From NCBI GenBank assembly GCA_021786375.1, contig JAJYNL010000065.1, forward strand, positions 5,902 through 45,892: 39,991 nucleotides of DNA. The letters are read 5' to 3'. The position numbers and the translations under genes were made by a program. The DNA is from Actinomycetes bacterium (lineage in GTDB: Bacteria; Actinomycetota; Acidimicrobiia; Acidimicrobiales; Acidimicrobiaceae). The notes beneath the pieces are model-generated. The model saw only the letters and a list, made by a program, of their open reading frames with translations, searched no databases and was not told the origin of the DNA. Shown here one piece after another: positions 15,908 through 23,826 of this stretch (position 1 is its first letter; each line of letters opens with the position of its first letter).

Positions 15908-17560
15908 TCAGGATTGACCGGCCGCCTCGTGGGAGCTACCCTGCGTGGCCTGCCCGGTATCCGAGCCTCGGTCCGGACCTTGCTCCGGCGTGGTGCCGGG
16001 CGGACCGGCGGCCGCGCCCGATTTCGCAGAGGCGGCCGGCTCGGGTGGCCCGGAAGCCGGCAGCTCCACGTAGACCGTGGTGCCGAGCCCAGGACCTGCC
16101 GAAGTTATCCACGCCTTGCCCCCGTGGGCTTCGGCGATCGAGGCGACCAGGCTGAGGCCCAGCCCCGCGCCTCCCTGGGCTCGGGTGCGCGAGGCGTCCG
16201 CCCGGTAGAAGCGCTCGAAGGCGTGGGCCAGCTGATCGGGGGTCATGCCCGGGCCGCGGTCCTCCACCTCCAGCATCACCTTGGCCAACGCGCCGCCGTC
16301 GCCCGGGAGGGGACGCAGGGTCACCTTGGCCCAGGTGCCCCTGGCGGTGTGGGCGCGTACATTTGCCAGCAGGTTGGCGATCACCTGGGTCAGGCGGGCC
16401 TCGTCCCCGACAACCTCCAGGTGGGGGACGATGTCACTTTCGATGGTGCGCTCGGGTTCCACCACCCGTGCATCGGCGACAGCCGCCTCCACTATCGCCG
16501 AGTAGTCGACACGCCTGCGCGCCAGCGGCCGGGCCTGGTCGTTGCGCGCCAGGATGAGCAAGTCCTCGACCAGCCCGGCCATCCTGCGCGCCTCGGAGGT
16601 GATCCGCTCCGCGGCTCCGTGAACCTCGCTCTCCTTGGCCACCAGCCCTGTCTCGATCAGCTCCGCGTAGCCGCGGATGGAGGTGAGCGGGGTTCGCAGC
16701 TCGTGGGAGGCGTCCGCGACAAAGCGCTTCAGCCGCGTCTCGGAGGCCTCCCGCTCCTCGATCGCCCCTTGCAGCGCTCCGAGCATCGTGTTGAGCGAAA
16801 GTGCGAGCCTCTCAACCTCCAGGTCCTTGGCCTCGGTCTCGACGCGCTTGGTGAAGTCACCCGCCGCGATCTCCTCCGCGGTCCGGGTCATCCTTCCCAG
16901 AGGCGCAAGGCCCAGGCCGATCAGGTAGGAGGCGAGCCAGATGAGCACCAGGAGTAGTCCGAAGGAGACCAGAGCGGTAACCACCGCCAGCCTGGCCAGG
17001 GTGGCCTCGACCGAGGTCTCCGGAATGGCCAGTACCACCAACAGGTTTCCGGTGGCGATCCTGGTCATCATGGCCCGGTAATGGAGAGTGGAGTCGATGG
17101 AGTCGACACTGAAGGGCTTGTCGAGCGGATAGTTGACCGAGTTGGCGTTGCCGATGTTGAGCTGGGGAGGTGAGACGGCAACCTGGCCGGGCTGGACGAA
17201 GGTGACCGAGAAGCGGGCACCGGCCGGGCTCACCAGCTCTCCCCAGGATCCGTTCGGCACCATTGCGGCCAGGCCGCGGCCGCTGTCCACCCCGTTGTAG
17301 GAGTTGAAGAGCACCCGTGCCGTCGGTCCCATGGAGCTTTGCAGCTGGGCGTCGAGGCGCTGGTACAGGAAGGAGCGTAGCGAGGTGTAGGTGGCTATGT
17401 CCGCCACGGCCAGCCCCGCCATGACCAGCAACGCCACGGTGAGGACCAGCTTTGACTTCAGCGAGGACTTGGCGCCCGACTGCTTGGGGTTGGATGTGCC
17501 AAGGGGTAGACGCCTCCGACCCAACCACCTACGCCACTTGCTGCCCGCTTCCTCGCTCAT
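15908..17560 (-). CDS. Sensor histidine kinase of the htrA-linked two-component system
   Basis: 550 aa, ATG 17560 with AGGGAGC upstream. Two membrane helices (about 35-58 and 187-212) flank an extracytoplasmic sensor of roughly 130 residues. They are followed by HAMP (about 213-265), HisKA with SHELRTPL (His286), and HATPase_c with NLLANVRAHT (N box), EDRGPGM (G1) and GAGLGL (G2). All kinase motifs are intact. A Pro/Ala/Gly-rich tail of about 50 residues follows the ATPase domain. It autophosphorylates and phosphorylates the response regulator encoded 55 bp upstream. Gene order htrA, regulator, kinase recalls mycobacterial mprA-mprB-pepD, where the system senses envelope stress; the order is different here, so orthology is not claimed. 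Confidence 0.92.
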   Translation of the reverse strand: MSEEAGSKWRRWLGRRRLPLGTSNPKQSGAKSSLKSKLVLTVALLVMAGLAVADIATYTSLRSFLYQRLDAQLQSSMGPTARVLFNSYNGVDSGRGLAAMVPNGSWGELVSPAGARFSVTFVQPGQVAVSPPQLNIGNANSVNYPLDKPFSVDSIDSTLHYRAMMTRIATGNLLVVLAIPETSVEATLARLAVVTALVSFGLLLVLIWLASYLIGLGLAPLGRMTRTAEEIAAGDFTKRVETEAKDLEVERLALSLNTMLGALQGAIEEREASETRLKRFVADASHELRTPLTSIRGYAELIETGLVAKESEVHGAAERITSEARRMAGLVEDLLILARNDQARPLARRRVDYSAIVEAAVADARVVEPERTIESDIVPHLEVVGDEARLTQVIANLLANVRAHTARGTWAKVTLRPLPGDGGALAKVMLEVEDRGPGMTPDQLAHAFERFYRADASRTRAQGGAGLGLSLVASIAEAHGGKAWITSAGPGLGTTVYVELPASGPPEPAASAKSGAAAGPPGTTPEQGPDRGSDTGQATQGSSHEAAGQS

Positions 17561-17615
17561 GGTGCTCCCTGGATGCTCCGGCTTGCCACCCCTTTGGCGG
17601 GGCGGGGTCGCCGGC

Positions 17616-18338
17616 TCACCGGGTTTCGTAACTGCTTGGCATCCGAAGCGAGTATCCGGCTCCGCGGACGGTGCGGATTAGGGAGGGCTCGCCGGGAAGG
17701 TCGATCTTCCTCCGCAGGTAGGAGACGTACGTCTCGACTATGTTGGCGTCCCCACCGAAGTCGTAGTGCCAGACGTGGTCGAGGATCTGTGCCTTGGAGA
17801 CCACCCGGCGCGCGTTCTCCATCAGATAGTGCAGGAGGTTGAACTCCGTCGTGGTGAGCTCGATCGTCTCGCCGCGCCGGTAGACCTCATGGGTATCCGC
17901 ATCCAGCACCAGGTCGGCAAAGACCAGGCGGGTCGAGGAGCCCTCGCCGTGACGGGTGCGGCGCAGTATGGCGTCGACCCGGGCGGAGAGCTCCTCGAGG
18001 GAGAAGGGCTTGGTGATGTAGTCGTCCCCGCCCAGCTTGAGACCGGCCACCTTGTCCTCGGTGGTGTCCTTGGCGGTCAGGAAGACGATTGGCGTCTCGT
18101 TGCGCTCCATGCGCAGGCGCTTGGCGACTTCGAAGCCATCCAGGTCGGGCATCATCACGTCGAGCAAGATGATGTCCGGGCCGAAGCTCTTTACCTTCTC
18201 CAGGCCGTCGCGCGCGCCGAGCGCCTTCTCCACCTTGTATCCCTGGTAGGAGAAGGCCAGGGCGACTAGCTCCGTGATGGAGGCCTCGTCATCGATGACC
18301 AGCACCCTCGGCATCGCGCCGTTGTCATTGGCGGTCAT
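17616..18338 (-). CDS. OmpR/PhoB-type response regulator
   Basis: 240 aa if started at ATG 18338 (GGAG upstream); an in-frame GTG at 18368 is less likely. The receiver domain has the acidic pair Asp16/Asp17, phosphoacceptor Asp60 in ILLDVMMPD, Thr88 and Lys110. The C-terminal winged helix (about 145-240) has the usual TTTEFNLLHYLMEN, the recognition-helix region ANIVETYVSYLRRKID and the final hairpin IRTVRGAGYSLR. It is the transcriptional output of the adjacent kinase; the likely target is the htrA operon itself, by analogy with envelope-stress systems. It is 55 bp from both its neighbours, so all three genes probably share a transcript. Confidence 0.94.
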   Translation of the reverse strand: MTANDNGAMPRVLVIDDEASITELVALAFSYQGYKVEKALGARDGLEKVKSFGPDIILLDVMMPDLDGFEVAKRLRMERNETPIVFLTAKDTTEDKVAGLKLGGDDYITKPFSLEELSARVDAILRRTRHGEGSSTRLVFADLVLDADTHEVYRRGETIELTTTEFNLLHYLMENARRVVSKAQILDHVWHYDFGGDANIVETYVSYLRRKIDLPGEPSLIRTVRGAGYSLRMPSSYETR

Positions 18339-18393
18339 TGCTGCTCCAAGCGGGTAACTCGTGTTCACGCAAATCCTACTCCTGCGTCCGAGC

Positions 18394-19797
18394 TCACGCT
18401 GTTGGAGCCGCGCCCAACACGACCGTGGCGGTATTGCTGCCGTTGGCGTTCACCCAGGTGGTCCGGACCGAGTCACCGGCGTGGTACGCGTGTATGGCGC
18501 TTACCAGGGCATTTGCCGAGGTGATGGTGGTCCCACCCAGCCGGGTTATCACCGAGCCGGCGGTGATCCCCGCGATGCTGGCCGGAGAGCCGGGAACGAC
18601 CTGGTCCACCAGGGCCCCCTGCAGCGAAGAGGGGAGCCCGAGCTGGGAAGCGATGGACGGGGAAAGGTCCTGGATCGCCACCCCGAGGTAGGCCTTGTTG
18701 CTGACCGCCGTGGTGGTGGCGCCTCCGTTCGGGTGGGCCTCGATCTGCTTCACCACCTGCAGCACCGAGTTGATTGCCTGGGCGAAGCCGATGTTCTGGG
18801 CCACCTCGGAGCTGGAGGTCGCCGCGACGGCGGTGTTCATGCCGATCACGTTGCCCGCCGAGTTGACGAGGGGTCCGCCCGAGTTGCCCGAGCTGATGGG
18901 TGCATCGGTCTGGATCATGTTACTGAGCGTGGTGGTGCCGGTCGAGACCGAGCGTCCTGTGGCCGAGACGATGCCCTGGGTCACGGTGGGCAGGCCCTGC
19001 AGGTCGAGGGCGTTGCCGATGGCGACCACGCTGTCTCCGACCTGGACCTTGGAGGAGTCTCCGAAGGTCACGGTGGGCAGTTTGGGCGCACCCTCGATCT
19101 GGATGACCGCGACATCATGGGCCGGATCGGTGCCGATGACCTTGGCGGTGTAGCTCTTGGTTTGGCCGAGCAGGGTGACCTTGATGCTGGTGGCTCCGGC
19201 GATCACGTGATTATTGGTTAGGACCAGTCCCCCGGAGGAGATGATCATCCCAGTGCCCGCCGCCTGGAACTGGCTGTATCCGCCGAAGAAGCCGTTGGAC
19301 TGGTAGCCGGTGGTGGCGATGTCGACTACCGCCGGCTCCACCTTGGCCAGCACCCCCTGGATGTTGGTGGGCGAGCCGCTGCTGACGGAGGTGTCGGTCC
19401 CGCCGGTCACCACCGGCGCCAGCGAAGTGGTGGTGGGCGAATTGTTCTCAGCCAGCTTGTATCCGCCGAATCCGGCCGCGCCTCCCACCACGGCAGCGAC
19501 CACCGCGGCGGTGGCCAGAACCTTGGCGGTGCGGAAGCCGGTCGGCTTCTTGCCCGGCGCGACATAAAGCGGTCCGCCGGCGGAAGGGGGAGGGAAGGAC
19601 GCTGCGGGGGGTACATCAGAGGCAGCGGGGATCTCGGTGGTGGAGTCCCCGGCCGGACCGGACTCGGTACCGGGGGCCGCGCCCTCCGTCTCGGTTGAGG
19701 AGGGTTCGACCGCGTACTGCGCGGTGTCCTCCGCGCCGGAGAGCTCCTCGGTCCGATTCTCTTCTTCAGGGATCATGTTGTCGTCGTTGGGGCTCAT
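18394..19797 (-). CDS. HtrA/DegP-like membrane-anchored serine protease with PDZ domain
   Basis: About 467 aa from ATG 19797, chosen over TTG 19806 because GAGG lies eight to twelve bases upstream of the ATG. An acidic, Pro/Thr/Glu-rich cytoplasmic N-terminus (about 90 residues) precedes one membrane helix (VLATAAVVAAVVGGAAGFGG), a Ser/Thr linker and a trypsin-like domain with the triad His197 (TNNHVI), Asp228 (DPAHDVAVI) and Ser306 (GNSGGPL). A single PDZ domain forms the C-terminus (YLGVAIQDL... GALVDQVVPGSPA). The family cleaves or chaperones misfolded exported proteins outside the membrane. It is first in an operon with a response regulator and kinase, which suggests feedback control of envelope stress. 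Confidence 0.95.
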   Translation of the reverse strand: MSPNDDNMIPEEENRTEELSGAEDTAQYAVEPSSTETEGAAPGTESGPAGDSTTEIPAASDVPPAASFPPPSAGGPLYVAPGKKPTGFRTAKVLATAAVVAAVVGGAAGFGGYKLAENNSPTTTSLAPVVTGGTDTSVSSGSPTNIQGVLAKVEPAVVDIATTGYQSNGFFGGYSQFQAAGTGMIISSGGLVLTNNHVIAGATSIKVTLLGQTKSYTAKVIGTDPAHDVAVIQIEGAPKLPTVTFGDSSKVQVGDSVVAIGNALDLQGLPTVTQGIVSATGRSVSTGTTTLSNMIQTDAPISSGNSGGPLVNSAGNVIGMNTAVAATSSSEVAQNIGFAQAINSVLQVVKQIEAHPNGGATTTAVSNKAYLGVAIQDLSPSIASQLGLPSSLQGALVDQVVPGSPASIAGITAGSVITRLGGTTITSANALVSAIHAYHAGDSVRTTWVNANGSNTATVVLGAAPTA

Positions 19798-20149
19798 ATT
19801 CTTCAACCTCGCGCATTCCGAGTCGTGCTAGTGAAACTGCTCTTGTGTGCTGCTGTTCTCCACTATCGGTGGGAAATCTTTGAAATGTCTGAAATAGCGC
19901 TAAAGGATTCCGCATAGGTGGCCGATACTTCTAATGCGACCCAATGAGAGTTTCGGGGCCCCGCTCTCGCACTTGGATATCGCCGGATGTGAAGGCCGCA
20001 AGGCCGGTGGAAGGGCAGCGTTTCGCGTGCCCGTTTTGTCGTTCCCCGAACACGGTCGTTTTGGTCTGCACGCCTGTGAAATGCGCCATCGATCAGCCAG
20101 CGCAAATTCGACTAATCTCGGCCACAAGCCTATCTTCGAGGAGCGGCTC
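19798..20149. other. 352-bp divergent intergenic region between htrA and the four-cysteine protein gene
   Basis: This should hold promoters for both directions. An AT-richer block (19850-19935) contains candidate elements, but I could not pick a clear -35/-10 pair. A plus-strand open frame from 19944 encodes a CPFC-containing stretch reminiscent of a zinc ribbon (GQRFACPFCRSPNTVV). It continues deep into the next gene in another frame, so I treat it as non-coding or a relic. Confidence 0.5.
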
Positions 20150-20479
20150 GTGGCTATGCGTGAAGAGTGCAAGCACTTCCAGAGTCGGACGTACAACACC
20201 GGTGACGTGGCCCGCTTCTGCGTGCTCGACCTTGCCCCGGAGGCACCCTGGCGCTGCCCGGCGGATTGCTCCAGGTACGAACGCCGCCTGGCGGACGTGG
20301 CCTGGAACCACGGCAGCCTGGTCGCGCCGCGTATTGAGGATCCGCCTGCAGAGGAGGGCGCGGAGATCGGCTTCCTTCTCGACCAGGCCGAGGACATCGT
20401 CAACCAGGCCGCCCCGGAGGTGATCCGTGACTTCGGCACCAAGCCGCGCCGGCGCGGCTTCTTCCGCCGGCGCGGCTGA
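20150..20479 (+). CDS. Conserved small protein with four cysteines, function unknown
   Basis: 109 aa from GTG 20150 (107 from ATG 20156); GAGGAGC lies just upstream. The frame is open to 19934, but the upstream part is low in coding character. Four cysteines, at 5, 22, 34 and 38 counted from the ATG, lie in a compact N-terminal part (REECKHFQSRTY, ARFCVLDLAPEAPWRCPADC), spaced C-x16-C-x11-C-x3-C. This could bind zinc or an Fe-S cluster. The middle is acidic (EDPPAEEGAEIGFLLDQAEDIV) and the end is strongly basic (RRRGFFRRRG). I recall similar uncharacterised proteins in Acidimicrobiia-like actinobacteria but know no function. It stands among suf genes without being in their operon, and converges on the enoyl-CoA hydratase gene with a four-base gap. 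Confidence 0.7.
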   Translation: MAMREECKHFQSRTYNTGDVARFCVLDLAPEAPWRCPADCSRYERRLADVAWNHGSLVAPRIEDPPAEEGAEIGFLLDQAEDIVNQAAPEVIRDFGTKPRRRGFFRRRG

Positions 20480-20483
20480 GTGA

Positions 20484-21293
20484 TCATTCCCCATTGAATT
20501 GAGGCGCTCGCTTTTGGAGGAAGGCCGTGAAGGCCTCTTCCAGGTCAGCCGAGCGTATGAAGGCGGAGTTCCAGAGCGCAACCCGATCCATCTGGCCCGG
20601 AAGGTCGGAGTCGTAGACTCCGCGAAGTATCTCTTTGGTGCCAAAGGTCGCAAGAGGCGAATTGGAGGCGATCCGCTCCGCCACCGCCACGGCCTCTGCA
20701 ATCGTCTCCTCACGATCGGCTAGCACCCGGTTGATCAGGCCGATCCGTTCTGCCCGGTCGGTGTCGAAGTCCTCTGCGGTGAGAGCCAGCTCAGTGAGAT
20801 GCCCTCGTGGAACAATGCGTGGGAGCCGCTGCAGCGAGCCCAGATCGGCCACGATCGCTATGCGCGCCTCGCGGATGGAGAAGACCGAACCTCGGGCGGC
20901 CAGCCTCATGTCGCACGAGGCGATGAGGTCGATCCCGCCACCGATGCAGTAGCCGTGCACGGCGGCGATGGTCGGTTGCGGAGCCTCGGCGAGTGCGTCG
21001 AAGGCGCGTTGCAGCTGCTTGACGTGGCGGTAGGTTCCCCGAGCCGCCGCCGCGGGCGAGCCGGAAGACGCGGTGAGGTTGGACTCCTTCAGGTCGAGGC
21101 CCACGCTGAAGTGAGGGCCTTGGGCGCTAACCACGATGGCCCGGACCGCGTCATTCTCGGAAAGTTCGCGGACCGCGGCCTCGAGGTCGGCGAAGAAGGC
21201 CGGGTTCATTGCGTTGAGGCGCTTCTCCCGCGCCAGGCGGAGGTGGCCGATGTGGCCTTCTACGGCTGTCTCTATGGTGGGGTATCTGCTCAC
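20484..21293 (-). CDS. Enoyl-CoA hydratase/isomerase family; dienoyl-CoA isomerase-like
   Basis: 269 aa, GTG 21293. This is a crotonase fold: oxyanion-hole segments FSVGLDL (after the A-x-G-x-x-F region) and GYCIGGGIDL, and the active-site strand region REARIAIVADLGSLQRLPRIV. The VADLGSLQRLP motif with preceding Glu (REA) and CDMR Asp matches delta3,5-delta2,4-dienoyl-CoA isomerase (ECH1), which uses Asp and Glu residues at those sites to shift double bonds of odd-position unsaturated fatty acids. A plain enoyl-CoA hydratase would have Glu in place of this Asp. Expected cytoplasmic, in beta-oxidation. There is no ribosome site; a TATCAT box lies seven bases before the start. It is monocistronic, divergent from sufD. 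Confidence 0.88.
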   Translation of the reverse strand: MSRYPTIETAVEGHIGHLRLAREKRLNAMNPAFFADLEAAVRELSENDAVRAIVVSAQGPHFSVGLDLKESNLTASSGSPAAAARGTYRHVKQLQRAFDALAEAPQPTIAAVHGYCIGGGIDLIASCDMRLAARGSVFSIREARIAIVADLGSLQRLPRIVPRGHLTELALTAEDFDTDRAERIGLINRVLADREETIAEAVAVAERIASNSPLATFGTKEILRGVYDSDLPGQMDRVALWNSAFIRSADLEEAFTAFLQKRAPQFNGE

Positions 21294-21300
21294 GGAGCCG

Positions 21301-21306
21301 ATGATA
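21301..21306 (-). promoter_or_regulatory. -10 element of a leaderless promoter for the dienoyl-CoA isomerase-like gene
   Basis: TATCAT on the minus strand ends seven bases before the GTG start at 21293. The intervening bases (CGGCTCC) contain no Shine-Dalgarno sequence. Confidence 0.45.
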
Positions 21307-21443
21307 GCCGAGGGGCTCGGAGGCGCCCGGCCCGTTGGACGGGTGCAGGCGGTGCGCGTGCGTTCTCCGGGCGGGTTCCTTTGACGGAGATTCCCACTAT
21401 CGTGGTAGTGAAAATTGCTCCTATCGGCGGTTTCGAGGTGGCG

Positions 21444-22721
21444 GTGAGCGCGGAAAAGGTGATGTTGGGCTTCGAGCCCGCCCAGGCTCCCTACGCGGGG
21501 GCGGGCGAGCCGGAGTGGGTGCGTGAGCGAAGGGAGTCGGCCCAGGTGCAGTTGGGGAAGGTCCCCTTTCCCAGGACCACTGAGGAGATCTGGCGCTACT
21601 CCCGGGTGGAGGAGCTCGAGGGAAAGGGATTCTCGCTCGGCCAGGCCGCCCCGGCCCTCGAGACGGTGGCGGACCCCCCGGCTGACGGCCTTCCCGGGGG
21701 ACTGGTCGCTGAGGCCGCCTGCTTGATCCGCGTCAGGCCCGGCACCTCGCGCGCCTTCATCGGCACCTCGTCGCCGGTCACCTTCATGCCGGCCACTCAG
21801 GCTCCCGCGTCACCGCGAGAGATCGAGTCCGGCAGCGACTTCTTCCGCCTCTTCGCCGAGGCCTATTCTCCCGACCTATACGTTCTTAGGATCCCTGCGG
21901 GGGCGGACGGCGGCACCATCGTGGTGGCCTACGAGCAGCCCGACGAGGATGTCAGCTTCATGCCCCAACTGGTGGTGGAGGTGGGCGAGGCCGCGCGGCT
22001 GAAGCTGGTGGAATACCTGGCTCCCGGCGCGGACCGCACCTTTGTCGCCCCTAACGCGGAGATAAGAGCGGGCAAAGACGCCCATGTCGGCCACTACCAG
22101 ATCCAGGCGCTGGCCGGCGGAGCCTATGCCAGTGCCTTCGTCTCCCACTCCCTCGGGGAGCGCGCCAAGCTCGACTTCGGCTCCTTCGCCTTCGGCGGCC
22201 ACTACGCGCGGCTGCGCCTGGAGGCTCACCTGGTGGGGGAGGGCGCACGGGCCGAGCTTCGCGCCGCCTACTTCGCCGATGGCGATCAGATGCTGGACTT
22301 CAGGACCCATCAGGATCACCACGGCCCCGGCGCGTACTCAAACCTGCTCTTCAAGGGGGCGGTTGGAGGCACATCCCACTCCGTCTATTCGGGTCTGGTC
22401 ACCATCGAGGAGGGCGCAATCCGCTCCGACGCCTATCAGACCAACCGTAACCTGGTGCTCTCGGATGGGGCGCGCGCCGACTCGGTGCCCAACCTCGACA
22501 TCCGCGAGAACTCGGTGCGCTGCAGCCACGCCTCCGCGGTGGGTCCGATTGACGAGGAGCTTCTTTTCTACTTGGAGTCGAGGGGGATCGACCCCGCCGA
22601 CGCCGAGCGCATAGTGGTACGCGGATTTTTCGGTGAGGTGCTGGAGGGTATCGACTTGCCGGAGGTGGTGGGCTTGGTTCAGTCACTGGTGGATGCGAGG
22701 CTTGGAGCGTTGGCCGAATGA
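21444..22721 (+). CDS. sufD: SufD, Fe-S cluster assembly scaffold subunit
   Basis: 425 aa from GTG 21444, with CGAGGTGG upstream; the frame is open earlier but runs antisense to the preceding gene. The N-terminal helical part (EPEWVRERRESAQVQL... FPRTTEEIWRYSRV) is typical of SufD. The beta-helix core and the C-terminal KGAVGGTSHSVYSGLVTI... AYQTNRNLVLSDGARADSVPNLDI... CSHASAVGPIDEELLFYLESRG match the family well; the His after the Cys in CSHAS is the residue known to be essential in SufD. SufD pairs with SufB in the SufBC2D scaffold. It overlaps the Rieske gene by ATGA (22718-22721), heading a sufD-Rieske-sufC operon without sufB in front. Confidence 0.96.
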   Translation: MSAEKVMLGFEPAQAPYAGAGEPEWVRERRESAQVQLGKVPFPRTTEEIWRYSRVEELEGKGFSLGQAAPALETVADPPADGLPGGLVAEAACLIRVRPGTSRAFIGTSSPVTFMPATQAPASPREIESGSDFFRLFAEAYSPDLYVLRIPAGADGGTIVVAYEQPDEDVSFMPQLVVEVGEAARLKLVEYLAPGADRTFVAPNAEIRAGKDAHVGHYQIQALAGGAYASAFVSHSLGERAKLDFGSFAFGGHYARLRLEAHLVGEGARAELRAAYFADGDQMLDFRTHQDHHGPGAYSNLLFKGAVGGTSHSVYSGLVTIEEGAIRSDAYQTNRNLVLSDGARADSVPNLDIRENSVRCSHASAVGPIDEELLFYLESRGIDPADAERIVVRGFFGEVLEGIDLPEVVGLVQSLVDARLGALAE

Positions 22722-23032
22722 GCGAGAGAGTTGCAATAGGGTCCCTGGACGACTTCCCTCAGGGTCCAAAGCGGGTGGAGATCCAAGGGCACCGCGTGGC
22801 GGTGGTTCGCATTGGGGATGACTTCTACGCCCTGGGCGACCGCTGCTCGCACGCCGACTACTCGCTTTCCGAGGGCGACGTTTACGAGGAGGATCTGGAG
22901 ATCGAGTGCTGGAAGCACGGGAGCACCTTCTCGTTGAAGACGGGACGCCCGACCACCCTTCCGGCCACCCGGCCGGTACCGGTTTACGAGATCGAGGTCG
23001 AGGAAGAGAAAGTTTGGTTGAAGCTGCCATGA
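22718..23032 (+). CDS. Rieske [2Fe-2S] ferredoxin embedded in the suf operon
   Basis: 104 aa. Cluster ligands Cys43-x-His45 (RCSHADYSL) and Cys64-x2-His67 (CWKHGSTF) are intact. The protein is a free-standing Rieske domain of the type annotated as the ferredoxin component of non-heme iron oxygenases, but no oxygenase is nearby. A Rieske protein between sufD and sufC is an arrangement I recall from actinobacteria. The role there is unproven; electron donation to cluster assembly is an attractive idea. It overlaps sufD by four bases at its 5' end and sufC1 by four bases (ATGA, 23029-23032) at its 3' end, so translation of all three genes is coupled. Confidence 0.93.
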   Translation: MSERVAIGSLDDFPQGPKRVEIQGHRVAVVRIGDDFYALGDRCSHADYSLSEGDVYEEDLEIECWKHGSTFSLKTGRPTTLPATRPVPVYEIEVEEEKVWLKLP

Positions 23033-23769
23033 GCGGGTCGGATGCGAAGGCGCTGCGCCTCGAGGGCCTGCGCGCTGAGGTGGTGGGCAAGGAGATACTG
23101 CACGGAGTGGACCTGGTAATCCGGCCCGGAGAGGTTCACGCCATCATGGGTCCCAACGGCTCGGGCAAGACCACCCTCGCCTCGGCGGTGATGGGCAAGC
23201 CCGGCTACAAGGTGACCGGGGGCCGGATCTTGGTGGATGGCGAGGACGTTACCGGCCTGCCCACTCACGAGCGGGCACGCAAAGGGTTGTTTCTCATCTC
23301 CCAGTATCCCGCCGAGCTGCCTGGCGTGAGCTTCGTCGACTTGGCCGAGCAGGTGCTCGACCGCGAGCCGGCCGTTGTCGGATCGACACTCGTGGCCGAG
23401 GCGGAGCGGATCGGCCTGAAGCCCGAGCTGCTCGGACGCAGCGTGAACGTCGGCTTCTCCGGGGGCGAGAAGAAGCGGGCCGAGACCATGCAGCTCGCCA
23501 TTTTCGGCGCCCGCTACGCGGTCCTGGACGAGCTTGACTCGGGTCTCGATATCGACGCGCTGCGTGATGTGGCCCGTCGAATCGCCGAGATGGTGCGCGC
23601 CGAAGGGATCGGCGTGCTCGCCATCACCCATTACTCGCGTCTGCTCCAGGAACTCAAGCCCGATAAGGTGCATGTCTTCGCGGCCGGCAGAGTCGTCCGC
23701 TCCGGCGGGCCCGAGCTCGCCGTGGAGCTGGAGCGTACCGGCTACGGCGAGGGTGGCGGAGCGGACTAA
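23029..23769 (+). CDS. sufC: SufC ATPase, first copy (SufC1)
   Basis: 246 aa. ABC ATPase motifs: Walker A GPNGSGKT (41-48), Q-loop ISQYP, signature FSGGEKKR, Walker B AVLDELDSGLD and switch His in ITHYSRLL. The FSGGEKKR and DSGLDIDAL segments are characteristic of SufC rather than of transporters. It powers conformational change in the SufB-SufD scaffold. It ends the sufD-Rieske operon. A second, clearly different SufC is encoded at 31384-32130. Compared with that copy, this one has a shorter, altered segment between Q-loop and signature and a different walker-adjacent residue (DELDSG versus DETDSG). Division of labour is unknown. Confidence 0.95.
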   Translation: MSGSDAKALRLEGLRAEVVGKEILHGVDLVIRPGEVHAIMGPNGSGKTTLASAVMGKPGYKVTGGRILVDGEDVTGLPTHERARKGLFLISQYPAELPGVSFVDLAEQVLDREPAVVGSTLVAEAERIGLKPELLGRSVNVGFSGGEKKRAETMQLAIFGARYAVLDELDSGLDIDALRDVARRIAEMVRAEGIGVLAITHYSRLLQELKPDKVHVFAAGRVVRSGGPELAVELERTGYGEGGGAD

Positions 23770-23826
23770 GGGGATTTCCGCTCCTCGCCTGCCGCCTTGG
23801 CGCACCCCGGGTGCCAGACTGGTCCG

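Noticed and set aside
19944-20149. Zinc-ribbon-like CPFC stretch reminiscent of the PaaD C-terminus
   Set aside because: The frame has no good start and runs into the next gene in another frame; could be chance or a relic.
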